Origin: Botryosphaeria dothidea
Lineage: Eukaryota > Ascomycota > Dothideomycetes > Botryosphaeriales > Botryosphaeriaceae
Assembly: GCA_011503125.2 (NCBI GenBank)
Contig: WWBZ02000002.1
Span: 1,178,001 to 1,242,000, forward strand
DNA: 64,000 bases
Reading direction: 5' to 3'
Of the stretch, positions 34,257 to 46,392 are shown piece after piece. The position numbers and the translations under genes are program-made. The notes beneath the pieces are model-generated. The model saw nothing but the letters and a program-made list of their open reading frames with translations, ran no database searches and was not told where the DNA came from. Position 1 is the first letter of the stretch. The number at the start of each line of letters is the position of its first letter.

Positions 34257-36519
34257 GGTTTTGCAAATTAGTCTTAGTAAACCGTCCTCCAGATCATCTT
34301 TTGTCCTACCCTCAATCCGTTCCTACCAAAAACTCTCTTCAGAGGTTGTCCAAGGCCAAACTTAAGGTAACAAGACAGGTTCTTCCCTTTGTCTCTTGCG
34401 TCATTAATTCTTCAAGATTCATGACAGCTTTTTTTTGTTGTCTCCGGGCTGTGCAGAGAAATCTAGTCGTTCTTTCATCTTCTTTTTTTTTGTCTCCTAT
34501 CTCAAGTCTTGATTAACTCTGGATTTTCTACCGAATTTTAACTCTTCATTTCCACGCAGTGGTCCATTGATCCGTTTCTGTTCATTAATATCTTTTGCTT
34601 TCGCTTTCATCACGCATCTCCATTGAAGCGAACCTCATCTCGAGCTTAGCATAAATCCACGAGTCTGAATGCCTTGAGAATTTGGCTCCTTTTCATTCTC
34701 GTCCAACGAGTGACGTGAGTTGCCCTCTAAGCGGATCGGGTAGCCTTAAGAAGCGTGACGGGGCGCGAAGGAAGCGCAGACATGCCTCCGCTCCAGAGGG
34801 GTAGCGTTATTCGCCGAGGTCAGTATGTGTCACGCGAAGGACGAAGGGTCGTCTGATAGGTAGCGAGGTTTCATGTTTCCAGCACAGACTTTACTGCACG
34901 TAGTACCAAGTCAGCAATGGAAAGCAGTATTTGAAATGGTCGGCTTCCAGCGGTCTTACGGCCGCCTTTCTACCTACCGCTTCTTCCAGAGTGGTGTCGA
35001 GCCTCCTGAATGCACCTCTGTTATTTTCCCGCATGCGGCCCCGCCGCTGTTGCCGCGCTGTGAAAGTCATCGAAATCCATCATTTATGAGCACGGACGGG
35101 CAATCTCCAGGGCAAAGGAAAGGGTCGAGCGTTTAATTCGTGCTTAACTAACAAGGAATTGCATCCATACCGTCAGCATCGCGGTCCCGCACTTCGGTCA
35201 GAGACCATGATCCGCGAACAACTCACTTTCTCCTTTTCTTCCCTCTCAATTGTTGTTGAGAATCTGCTCGGGGCTTGCGCGCACTCATGGAGAAGCAGCG
35301 CGACGCCGAGAAAATGGTTGTGACAGCGCGAAGAACTCTGAGGATACTCACACACCTCCGTTTCAAACTGTGAGCAGCATAGATCCAGCCTGCACGTCGT
35401 CACAGTGCAGCCGCGCGCTGTTTCTCTGCATTTTACCTCTGCGCACACCATTATCGTTATGAGACAAGCTCCTAAAGTTTCATGGAAGCTCGAGGTCTCG
35501 CGTTCCTGGCATACTTCTCGAGGAATCTTATTAATTCCAGCTCGTCCCCGGTTTGCCAAGGACACACGCTGTCGGTGCCCGCTCATATTCGAGAAGCCCA
35601 TGTCATCCTAGCATTGTTTCAAGCTTTTCAAGAATCCACGAGTTTGAGAAGATCTTTGAGCGCAAGGAAAGGTTCTTTAGTTGCTAGATAAGCGGACCAA
35701 CAAACACTCCAGTGCGAAGGATGCTACGTCACTTTCTAAAAAAGCATGATTTTGGAGGAACGATCTGGAATTCTTTGTTCGAATCTGATCCACTATAGTA
35801 ATTACTTTCTCTTGCATTCCAGCGCACAATCATCTCTGAGGCTGGTTTTAAACCCCTGGCCAAACCTGGTAAGCATTGCTTAAATCATCTGCCCTGAAAA
35901 ATAGAACGGACAAGCAGGAACATCCCCAGACGCTCCCTGAACACCCTTCTATAACTGACTACCTATTCCTGGCCAATCTGGCTGTCGAGCAGTAGAAAAT
36001 TGTGAAACAACATATTTACTAGACCCTTCCGCCTACCTTCAACTTGCAAGTATCAAGAGCACAATTGCTCGTCGGACATCTGTTTTTGACAGGCTCTCGT
36101 GAAAGGTTGGTTGCTATGCAGTCTTATTCGTTGGATCAAGGAACCTTGATTCCTCCTGGTTGGTTGCTCATCCCTCCAGACAGGCAGATTGAAAGCCCGA
36201 TGCATATCCTCACATCCTTCAGTCTTTCTCAAATCTTGCAATACCCTACTTTGTGCAATGTCGAGCCTTCAAATGAGTGTCTGTATATACATTGAATTGT
36301 ATAATAACCGAGGAAGCAATAGATCCGAGGGAAAGGAGATTACCGAGGTGTAGGGGAGACCGAGGAAGGAATTAGGTTAGTGCCTAAGGAAATAGTAAAT
36401 GAATAAACGACGGCGTAGTGGTTGACAGTAATATCCGATAGCTATAGTCAGCCCCGAGACGCGAGTGCCACCCTCTACCCGACGAAACTCCCTTATTAAA
36501 GGCCTCGTGTAGACTTAGA
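34257..36519. other. Gene-free stretch of about 2.3 kb
   Basis: T-rich tracts near 34430-34500, then short frames only. I see no gene. The right end meets the LTR-like repeat. Confidence 0.5.
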
Positions 36520-39500
36520 TGTAACGAGCGGACCTCTGCCTCTAAGGATCCAAACACCAAAGAGGGAGACAAGCTTTCGGGGATTTTCCTTAAGTGAGCA
36601 CAAGAAGAGGTATAAGACAATGAGTAGATGACCGAAGACTGAGCACTGCGTGCGAAGGCCTTGTTACTAATAGAGTGCGATTCTATTATTGAAGTTGACC
36701 ACGAAGGTCAAAGCTATGTAAAAAAAAACATGACCACACCAAAAAATCGACCCCAAGCTACGGCGCCGGGAGAGGGCCCTAGGGACTCTCCTAGGCTTCG
36801 CGAGTCCCAAAATAGTACTCAAGACAACTGCAGCCGCGAAGTGGTTAATGTAGAGGACACAGGAAGAGGCGAACAGCCTCCCCCAGTGACTACCTCTACC
36901 CAGCCCCAATACACCCCCAAGAAACCGTAGAGCACCCAGTACAGCGTAGAATACGTTGAGAGAGCCTCAAAAACAGCAGACACCCTCCTCCAAGCCCTAC
37001 AAACATCCGCTAGCCTCCCTTTAGTCCTCTCCAGCCAGGTAAAAAATTTTCTCGACATTGCCAAGACAATCTTCTAGGATCATATTACTATCTGCCAGGA
37101 GGCAGCCACCAAGGAGCCAGGCCTTAAGGATATCCTTAAAGAGGTCCAACAGGTCCAAAAGACAGTCAACCGTATCCAGGCTACCTCTATACCCACACCT
37201 AATACTCGCAGCTGGGCACAAATTACAGCCTAAGCAGCCCCGAAGCCCCCTACCCCCCTAGCCACTACTAAACTTACCCTCTACTTCCTAGAGACAGCAA
37301 ATAGACAAGAAATAGCCAAGCTCTCAAATGAGGCAATTATCAGAAAGATCCAGGCAGGAAAAAGCTAGGCGTACAAGAAAGTACTTGCTGCTAAGAAGCT
37401 CCCTAGTAGAGACGTTAGGATCTTTATACCGGATGAAGCAACCAGAACAGCCCTTCTCCAGGACCAGGAATAGACTATAGGACTGGGAAAAGAAGTCAGG
37501 CCTAACCAGCAGCTATACTCAGTGCTAGTACACAACGTCCCTCGAGAAGGAATCGACACCACAGACCCCCAAGCCATCCAAACCATCCAGGAGCAGAACC
37601 TATCTCTACACCTAGGACTACGTATTAGCAAGCTAGCCTAGCTAAAGAGGAAGCTCCCAGAGGGGAAAACTCACTCAGCCATCATCCTTAGTACTATAAA
37701 CCCCGAAACTACCAACCAGATTATTAATAAGGGGCTTATTATTAACTTTGCTATCCATATAGCGTAGTACTATAATACAGCCTTTATAGTAACCTAGTGT
37801 TTTAAGTGCCAGGCCTACGGTTATATTACTAACTACTATAAAAAGGAGGAAAAGTGTAGATAGTACGGCAAGGCATATAATACTAGGGACTGCCCTAAGG
37901 AAAGCACGCAGTACGCAAACTACTCCCAAAGGCACATAGCCTAGAGCAACGTCTGCCCAACACGCAGAGCCTGCCATGCCAAGGCCGCCTAGGCCCGCCT
38001 AGCAGCACTAGAAAGGCACCGGGAAGGACCCCTAATAACCAAGACACAGCCCTAAACTAACTAGCTGACGGTTGGACTAAGGAAGAGGATTAGGGAGGAG
38101 GAGCCGGTTAAGAGGGGACTAGGCAGGCCAAGAGACTTAAGCCGCCCCCCGCCTCCTAACCAAATGAGGTTCACTAGACTTAATAGCTCACAACACGCCT
38201 TAGAGGAGCCCGCGGGAACTCCCTCCTCACAGCCTACACCACTAGCTCCCTCGCAGCCGGACCTAGAGATAGAAGGAAGTTAATATTAGACATAGGCTCT
38301 CTCTCTATCGTATAGTATAACGTCTATAAGAGCAAGGATAGGGTAATACTCCCGCTCTTTAAGGAAGTAGACCCAAAGATCCACTATATCCTAGCCATCC
38401 AGGAACCTTAGAGGAACCTAAGGGTCAAGACAACAGCAAGACACCCTGCCTACTATATAGTTTTTCCCTAGGAGGGAGTAGCAAGAACCTGCTTCTTTAT
38501 AAGCAAGGCTATTAGCCCCGACTCCTAGCAAGCAACAGTCCATTCACCAGATCTCATCACACTATCCCTCATTACTAGGACATATATAATCTACATCCAT
38601 AACTACTATAACCCCCTACCAGCCTCCCACACTAGTACGGCTCTAGAAACCTTAGCGCTTCTCCTAGAAGCCCTTAGAAAACTAGGGGAGCATGTCCTAC
38701 TAGGGGACTTTAACCTTTACTATCCTACCTAGGGAGGCATTACCTCCCCTATACACTATACTCTTATAGACGACCTTATTAAAATAGCTACGACAGCTAG
38801 CCTTAACCTAGCCCTTCTAAGAGGTACTATTACTAGGAGAGAGGGTAGTAGCGAGAGTACCCTAGACCTTATCTTTACCACACGGTGGCTAGAGGAGAGG
38901 ATCCTTAGCTGTAGAGTTAGTCAGGAGCTCGAATCCTCCTCAGACCACCTACCTATCCTCACCATGCTTAATATCTCCCCTACCCCTACAGAACCACGTC
39001 CTCCAAGGCCCTAGTGGAAAAAAGTAGACTAGAATAGAACTAATCAGGTGCTCCAAACAAAGCTCGAATACCTTAGAGCAGCCCCTCTTAATACGAAAGC
39101 AGACCTAGACCACTTTACGGAACTACTCCAGGAGGTCATCCAAAGAACAATCCAGGAAACCATCCCAGTGGCGAGACCCTCGCCCTAGGCCTCCATATAA
39201 TGGACAAAGGAGTGTTCAGACCTAGTGCACCAGGCGAGAGCAGCTAGAAGGAAATGGACGGCGATAGGGAGGGAGGAGGACTGGGTGGTATACCAAACTA
39301 TTGCTAATAGCAAGAAGAGGCAGATCAGAAGGGATAGAATAAAAGCATGGCGCAGAATAGTAGCTAAGATTACCTCAGACCCATCTGTACTCTGGAAGCT
39401 CTCAAAGTGGGCAAGAACAAGGGCACTAGAGCCTCCAGCCCCACCTCAGTTCCCACCCCTCCAGGGAGCAGATGGACAACTGCGCTACGACAATCCGGCC

Positions 39501-41943
39501 AAGGCAGAAATCCTTACTAACTAGTTCTTCCCCCCTCCCAGGGCCACCGACCTCTCAGATCTAGATAGGTGTACATACCCAGAGCCAGTAGAGATCCCTC
39601 AAGACCTTACTGAAGAGCAGGTCCTCCATACCATCAAGAAGCTCCCCCCAGATAAGGCACCAGGCCCAGATAAGATTATTAATAGGTTCCTAAAGCAGTG
39701 CGCTCAGACACTAAGCGGACCACTCACTAGGCTCTTCCAGGGATGCCTCGCACTTGTATACTATCCTAGGCAGTTCAAAAGCTCTATTACCGTAGTCCTA
39801 AGGAAACCACAGAGGGATAACTATACTAAAGCTAAATTATTTAGGCCGATTGCCCTACTCAACACGCTAGGGAAGCTACTTAAGAGGATTATAGCAGATA
39901 GAATCTCCCAGGCTACTGAAGCATACGACCTACTCTCTAATATATAGATGGGAGCTAGGAGAAACAGGTCCGCAGTAGCAGCTCTCGACCTGCTCACAGA
40001 ACAGATCCATACTGTCTGGGCACAAGATCCAGGGCTAGTAGCTTTAGTCCTCAGCCTAGATATCTTAGGAGCATATAACCACGTATCTTATAGAAGGCTT
40101 CTCTATAATATAAGGATGGCAAGACTCCCGGAATAGGTAGAAAGATTCACTTAATCCTTTCTACAGGACCGTACTACTTAGCTATCCTTCGGAGACTTTA
40201 CTAGTCCACCAATCTAGACCTTAACCGGGATTCCCTAGGGATCCTCACTATCTCCGATCCTCTACCTATTCTTTGCCTCTAATCTACTTACACAGCTACG
40301 TAGAGGTAATACCTTCCCCCTTAGATTCGTCGATAATACTAATATCCTAACCTTTAGTAGATCTACAGAATAGAACTATAGGACACTAGAGGGAGCACAT
40401 TAAATTTGCGAGCACTGGGCAGCTACCTACGGGTTAGCTTTCTCGCCCGACAAGTATTACCTTACTTATTTTATAAGAAAACTAAGGAGATTTAATATGG
40501 TAGTAGAGATCCGTATCCCGGGATTTACTGGATACCTAGAGCCTATAATTAAGATTCTAGGAGTCCACGTAGACAACAAGCTTAGATGGGGACCCCATAT
40601 TAGGGAAATAGGAGCCAAGGCAATTAAATAGTGTATATCTCTCTCTAGACTCGCAGCATCCACCTAGGGAGCTTTATTTACTAAAGCCCGCCATATCTAT
40701 ATGGCTGTAGTAAGACCAGTCATAACCTACGGCTGTGGGGTATGGCACGTCCTAGAGGGAATCCCAGGGTGGAGAAAAACAGCCACCCAGCCACTGTAGA
40801 AGATTCAAAACCAGTGCCTACGCACTATCTCAGGGGCATACAAGTTAACCAGCATATAAACTTTAGAGCACGAGACGGGGATTTCCCCACTCTTACTCTA
40901 CCTAGACGAACTAGCGCTGGCCCAGACTATTAGATCTAGGGATGGCCTAGTGGTAATGGTAGTAGAGGATACTTGCCAGAGCATTAAAGAGATAGCCCGG
41001 GCCATACTAGGCACTAGAGGCACAGCCGGCCTAGCCAGAAGAACTCTACTTAGAGAAAGAGCAACAGCCCTCCTTAACTACTGCCCCCCTACCTACTAGA
41101 GTCTCCCGGAGCGAACAAGACTACGCATAGCATATAGGAATAAGTGGAAGAAGAGATGGACAAAGTTTACTAGCCAAGGAAGGCAAGATAAGCCAGTAGC
41201 CTAAAGCACACAGTGGAACCCAAAGATTCGACAAATTCACAGCGAACTGTCTAAGCCACAGAGCACACTCGCCACTCTACTACGTACTAAGCATATTGGA
41301 CTGGAGGACTTCCTCTCTAGGCGCAAGGTGCCAGGATACCCTAGCCCTGCCTACCCATGCGGCTGGCATAGACAAACCCCAAAGCATATCCTCCTCTTCT
41401 GCCCCCACTTCCAACAGGGCAGGGCACAGATGCTCCAAAGGGCAGGGACCACGGACTACGATTCCCTCCTCTCAACGAAAAAGGGGATCAAAGTAGCAAC
41501 AGACTGGTTCTTACACCTAGGGCTGCTCAAGCAATTCAGCCTGGCAAGGGAACTAATCCAGGAGGATAACCAGGAAGAGGAACCAGGAGGACCACCAGGA
41601 CCACCAGGACCCGGACAACTACGAGGATAAGGACTGAAGGGATAGGTCTAGTAGGTGAATGTAGGGCTGCTATAGCAGCCGCTACTGGTAAGAAGGAAAA
41701 ACAAGAACTAGTATAGGATAGCATGCCTAGAGAGAGAGGAGGGGTTTTTGCCAGGCGAAAAGGTTTTCCCCCTCGTGTAAAATAACTACAGATAGCCAGC
41801 CCCGCATGGACCCGTAAGGGAGCTATATCGGGAAGAAATGAATTTATCTATCTATCTATCTATGTAAAGAGTGTAGTTTATATACGTAGGAGAGTTCTAT
41901 ACAATCTAGTGTTTATGAGTTCAAACCCTAGGTTGATATGAAC
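36520..41943 (+). repeat. LTR-like repeat copy A, split by a LINE insertion
   Basis: The left part (36520-36722) begins TGTAACGAGCGG and includes GGATCCAAACACCAAAGAGG and GAAGTTGACCACGAAGGTC. The right part (from 41860 to about 41943) includes GTTTATATACGTAGGAGAG. Copy B (45505-45777, opposite strand) has both parts joined, so one repeat was cut by the LINE at 36723-41859. The TG start and a CT-rich middle fit an LTR. The exact right end is not clear, and no internal LTR-element region was found next to it. Confidence 0.68.
36723..41859 (+). mobile_element. LINE (non-LTR retrotransposon), about full length, RIP-damaged
   Basis: A 5.1-kb element with a 9-bp duplication CTATGTAAA at both ends (36714-36722 and 41860-41868) and a (TATC)n tail. 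ORF1 starts at 36730 and carries a CCHC zinc-knuckle region near 37798-37895, now read as CFKCQAYGYITNYY. ORF2 has an apurinic-type endonuclease (GDFNLYYPT near 38705, SSDHLPI near 38939) and a reverse transcriptase (LPPDKAPGPDKI, FRPIALLNTLGK, then FVDN at 40326-40337). The C-terminal CGWHRQTPKHILLFCPHF is typical of Tad1-like LINEs. No RNase H domain was seen. Nearly all stops are TAG, standing where Trp or Gln is expected, and the second Asp of the RT motif is Asn, so the copy is dead. The changes fit CpA-to-TpA mutation (RIP). Confidence 0.9.
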
Positions 41944-42081
41944 CTACTGAACTGGTGAATTGGTGGGACATCACGTAATCTACGGATCCCCCCCTGGTCG
42001 ATCTGCCTAGGGCGCTTGTTCGCGCCATGCAGGTCCTTCTCACCTATCTCTCCCTAGTCCTGTAAAGGCTGCGTCGTAGCA

Positions 42082-42810
42082 TTAGAGGCACTCAACATGT
42101 CCTCCATTCTCGGTGCAGCTAGAGTCGACATAGAAGGCCCACTATGATAAAACAAGGTTAGTTAAAAACATAAAAGCAGTTGAAGGTTCACAGGCTTACG
42201 TTCTCATATCCTCCATCGCCCTGCCTGTCGAAAGTCTTAGGGCTCTTAAAGACAATAACGTCGAACCTGATTGTACGAATTAGTAAATTATCCTGGGCCC
42301 GAGACTTGTGGTCTCGTATAATAGAATCCATACGTGACATCAGATCCAACCTTGGCGTTGTAGGAAGTGGAGTAGACCAGTTGATCGCCAGAGCCGGTCA
42401 GAGAGTATCCGACGTTGCAGACTATGACGCTCTGGCCGGGGAACTTGTCGGCAACCTCTCTAGCAACTTTTTGAGTGAAGGCTTGACGGCGCTAAATCTT
42501 CTCTTAGCTACTATAACATTATGGGTGACAATAGAAGCGGAAGTCTACCTCAATGTCCTTATCAATCATTCCTTGAACAAGCTTGACGACCTTGTTGACA
42601 ACATCGCCAATGGCTCCAACAGCCGAGGATTTATCACCAATGTCGGCACTTGACACTGATCAGCTTCGTTAAAATACTGTTGAGATGTATCACTTACCGG
42701 GTAACCAGATCCGGAGAGCCCTCAAAGTTGCCCGGCTTAGCGGCAATGGGGTTGGCCAAGATAGAGGTTCCCATGGCAAGGAAGGCAAGAGCGGATGAAA
42801 GGCGGACCAT
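42082..42810 (-). CDS. Small secreted protein, five exons (effector-like), function unknown
   Basis: The exons are 42810-42698, 42648-42549, 42491-42334, 42266-42200 and 42141-42082. All four introns are 49-67 nt and GT-AG, and the joined frame gives 165 residues. A signal peptide is clear: MVRLSSALAFLAMGTSILA, then NPIAAKPG. The mature part has a helical stretch (AIGDVVNKVVKLVQGM), VAREVADKFPGQSVIVCNVG, then SYNAKVGSDVTFDVIVFKSP, QGDGGYENWAFYVDSSC and a final Cys near the end. Three Cys remain after the signal. The CNVGY and DGGY-N-W pattern resembles small secreted proteins of the DUF7888 kind, which is a tentative link. The gene lies between transposon copies, a common setting for effectors. 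Each exon is short, so no long open frame marks the gene; an open frame on the + strand (42180-42653) is its shadow. Confidence 0.82.
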
Positions 42811-45504
42811 CTTGAATAGTTTCTAGGTCTTGTTGATTTAGTGTTGTAGATTTGCTGGTGTTGGAAAGTTGTGAGGATGCTTGGTGTCTGAGATAGAACT
42901 AAAAGCCAGGAAAACGGGCACCTTAAATAATTCTCTCTGGCTCGGTGTAAACTATGTAGAGAGCCCCTATCGCCTACCTTATCTCGGTGTAAAGTCCTCG
43001 CTCGTGTTGGATGCAGTCTAACAATTCATAATCTATACGAATTTGGGTTTATCTTCGTGTTCGTGACTCTCAAGGGATCTTGTTCGTATTCATAGGTCTC
43101 AAGTAATCCTTACTAAGCGTGTTTCTTCTCGAACGTGACACGTTGAGCGTAGATAGAATAGATTGGTCTTGGGCTAGTAAAAGAGGCATACCTTTCTCTG
43201 TAGTCTTTGAGTTCAGAACGCACCGCTGTTGACTTGCTCTTACAAGCCGAACAAGTTATAATATACTAACGCCGCCGATAGAGCGTGATCAATATCATAT
43301 GTAATCTTCCAACGTTCTCGCTGGATATGGCAAGAGGGCATGATACCTGACGGTTCGGTATTTTGATGTACCGACCCGGAATAAGGCGGACTATGGACTA
43401 TTTAGCCAATGAAAAGCTTAGAGTCTGTCAGCGAAAACGCGCTAATAGTGGATACCCGTCCGTTCACAGTACCCACATTATGACCTCATACTGCAAATAT
43501 TAAGAGATATCCAGAGCTTGGGGGTCTTGGCTCATGATTGCTAAATTTGGTAAATTCCGGAGATAGGACTTGGCCGACCCCACTTAACATGCTTTGTATT
43601 TTCGTAGTGCTTGGCGGACGGCAACACCCCTTTACGGCATCTCTCAACCCACCACGCAGCTTTAGAGCACAATTTAACCCATTTGTGTATATAATATCTA
43701 CGGAAGTAGCTGATTATAGAAAGATACTAAGGCAATATTCTCGTGAATCTTAAATAAGAGCAGAGAAGCTCAGTCGAGCGCGGTACCTTTCTTCTATGCC
43801 TATGAACACCGGTCCACTTAAACGTACACAGCTGAACTAAGAGAGTGTGTACCGGTAGGAGGCCATTGCTGAGGTACACGTCCCTCGTTGTTCTTAGTGC
43901 GTGTGTCGTCAGGTTCCCGCTAGCCGAAATAAACTCTCAATTGCCGAAATCTCGCGAAACACGGACTGCCGCTTTTCCCGTCGTACGGAAGAAAGCCAAT
44001 GTTGGCTTGGTTATCACACTGAATGAATAGATGACAATCAGGATTGATGGAACATGAGCCCAATCGTTGGCTGATCAATGCCTTAATGCCTGATTTAGTC
44101 AAGCTTACCTCGGCTTTAGTGTAAATATCTATAGCCAGCGCCAATCATTAGTAGATAATAATGGTGATGATGATGATGATGATGAATAATTCATAGACCG
44201 TCCCAGCCGCCGAAGGCAGCTATGCGGCATACGAAAGGAGAGTCTCAGCCCGTCGAACTTACCGCACATATATAGCACGAGACAGGGCAGGTCAGCTCAG
44301 TCACAAATTCTCGTTCGGCTATCTTTCGAAGGAGCAGTGACATCCTGCTTGCGATGTTCTTGGACTTGACTCGCAAAGAGTGAGGGGGACGTCGACCTCC
44401 ATCAGCTTCGTAAATAGTGATATTCGTCAAGAGACGACAGGGCTCACTGTTGCCCTTTGGCAATAATCGTGATGAACGCAGAAGTCTAATTGAGTCTTTT
44501 ACCACTCCCATGTTTGCAGCATTCGCCGTTGATACAATTCTCTAGATAGTTGACCCTCTTGACCTTTTGCTCAAGCTTGGCGGTGTAGATTGAGCTGCCG
44601 TTGATTCTTGACAAGGTCTGAAGCGGTGCCCTACCTTCAGGACGCGCTGGGTGACGCGCCATCCTGCGTTTGTGAGCCTGCGGCGTTTATCCATGTGCTC
44701 GCTTTCTTGGCAGAGGAGTGAGGAGCGAGACGTAACGCCGCTGTGATCATCAAATTGCAGCCCGACACTAGGTGCTCGATGCGGACTTTCTCAGCCGGCC
44801 TCTTCACCAATTTCACTGCGCCAGACGGCCGCTCGGAAACTCTACGAGGCACACAAAGACGACGCAGGGCAAAAAATCTCTTCGCAACGGACCGCTTCAA
44901 TTTGCCTCCGTGAGCTAGCAACTCCGGTAACATGAGCTGATTATACCGATAGACTGACCTAGCTACTATAGGAGGCGCTCACACCACGCCGGTCGCACTG
45001 TCCTGTATTGACCCAGTCCCTCGAGCACGCCCTGCGAATCCGCCAGAATATCACCCATGCCAAGCTCTCGCATCTATGTTGCTTGGAGGTTACGGACACA
45101 AAAGGAGACAAAGGTCATGGGAGGCTTGAGCGACGCTGTCGGCGAGCTCGACAGGGAGAGCAGTCGAGGAATTTGATTTGCATGAGGGCCACCGGTGGAT
45201 GAGGTCGCTCAGAATGAGGCAAAGGGGGCCTGAATCTTTGCGTCTACAGAAGTCCTACGAAGCAGCGAAGCATAGTCTGCGACATGCAAGAGCCGAGTGT
45301 TACGGCGCAGCCTCCACAAGTTGAAGAAGTTAGGGATCAGCCCCGCCGGAACGACAAGAAGTCGGGGTCATAGAGATCCGAGGTCACGTGATCTCGCGCT
45401 CAACCGGACCCACCCGCTCAGACTGCCAAGGCTGTCTGAGCAGATCCAACTCACTAAGCCATCCCGCTCAGTTACAACACCCTGCTCAGAAGACCAAAGG
45501 ACGT
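42811..45504. other. Gene-free stretch between secreted-protein gene and inverted repeat copy
   Basis: About 2.7 kb of short frames. Its left part is the promoter region of the gene starting at 42810. A (TGA)n microsatellite lies at 44164-44186. The frames at 44245-44511 and 44637-44933 (both minus) lack recognisable features. Confidence 0.45.
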
Positions 45505-45777
45505 TGAGCGCAACCCACCTATTGAGCATATAGATTGAAGATACTCTCCTACGTGTATATAAACCACACTCCTTAAATCGCTTTGACCTTCGTGGTCAAC
45601 TTTAATAATAGAATTTGGACTCTATTGGTAACAAGGCTTTCGCACGCAGTGCTCAGTTTTCAGTCGTCTACTCGTTCCTCGCGTACCTCTTCTTGTACCC
45701 ACTCAAGGAAAACCCCTCGACAGGTTTTCTCCCTCTTTGGTGTTCGGATCCTTAGAGGCAGAGGCCCGCTCGTTACA
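45505..45777 (-). repeat. LTR-like repeat copy B, inverted relative to copy A
   Basis: Read on the minus strand it begins TGTAACGAGCGG and matches copy A (36520-36722 plus 41860-41943) with scattered changes. Shared words include GGCCTCTGCCTCTAAGGATCC, CACTGCGTGCGAA and GTTGACCACGAAGGTCAAAG. The left (3') end is approximate. No internal retrotransposon region adjoins it, so it looks like a solo LTR. Confidence 0.65.
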
Positions 45778-46392
45778 CCGGGCTCTTATTTACATCATAC
45801 ACGCTCCGTACCATGTGCCCTTAACAGCTCAAATAGCGTAAATATCTTGATCGACATCAAATTCTGTGCTTTTGATGCGCATTGAGTCGCTGTCAATCAT
45901 GTATCCCATAGTGTATCCAAGTGACGGCCAGATACCTGCGCTACCGGAGCGATAATGCGAAGCCGAGGGTGAACAAACTGTCGCTCATTGAAGTTTCCCA
46001 TAGCAGCGAGAATCCGGTGACCAATTAACCTCTAATATACCCTGAATTGAATTATGCGGTTCTCTGGTTTATGGTTCATCCTCGCCTGGGTATGATGCCA
46101 AAGTGAGGAAAGAAGTACGGAGTCGTCAAGCGGTTGCGCGATAGCTTCCTCAGCACCAGGCACGATTTCGTGCATGCCGCAATAATTTTGCTCCCATTTC
46201 AAGTGAATTCACCCTTATCACCGGATGATGACACATTTTTTCCGGGCACCGGCACACTCTTGACAGACAACCGGGAGCCGGCCGAACCTTCGCCAATTTC
46301 TTATGAGCATCACGTTTGCCAATCGCAGTAAATTCCCCACTTCTCATCGACAACTGATATAGCGAGTCAATGATCCAGCACAAACAACCACC
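45778..46392. other. Short intergenic stretch
   Basis: About 600 bp. Nothing recognisable beyond the end of the repeat. Confidence 0.4.

Noticed and set aside
41844..41862. (TATC)n as an independent microsatellite
   Set aside because: It directly precedes the right target duplication, so it is best read as the LINE tail.
41900..41945. Possible tRNA-like T-arm (GAGTTCAAACCC)
   Set aside because: No acceptor stem or anticodon arm could be paired around it; it lies at the right end of the LTR-like repeat.
42180..42653. 157-residue open frame on the + strand
   Set aside because: It is the antisense of the five-exon secreted-protein gene, which has a signal peptide and four consistent introns.
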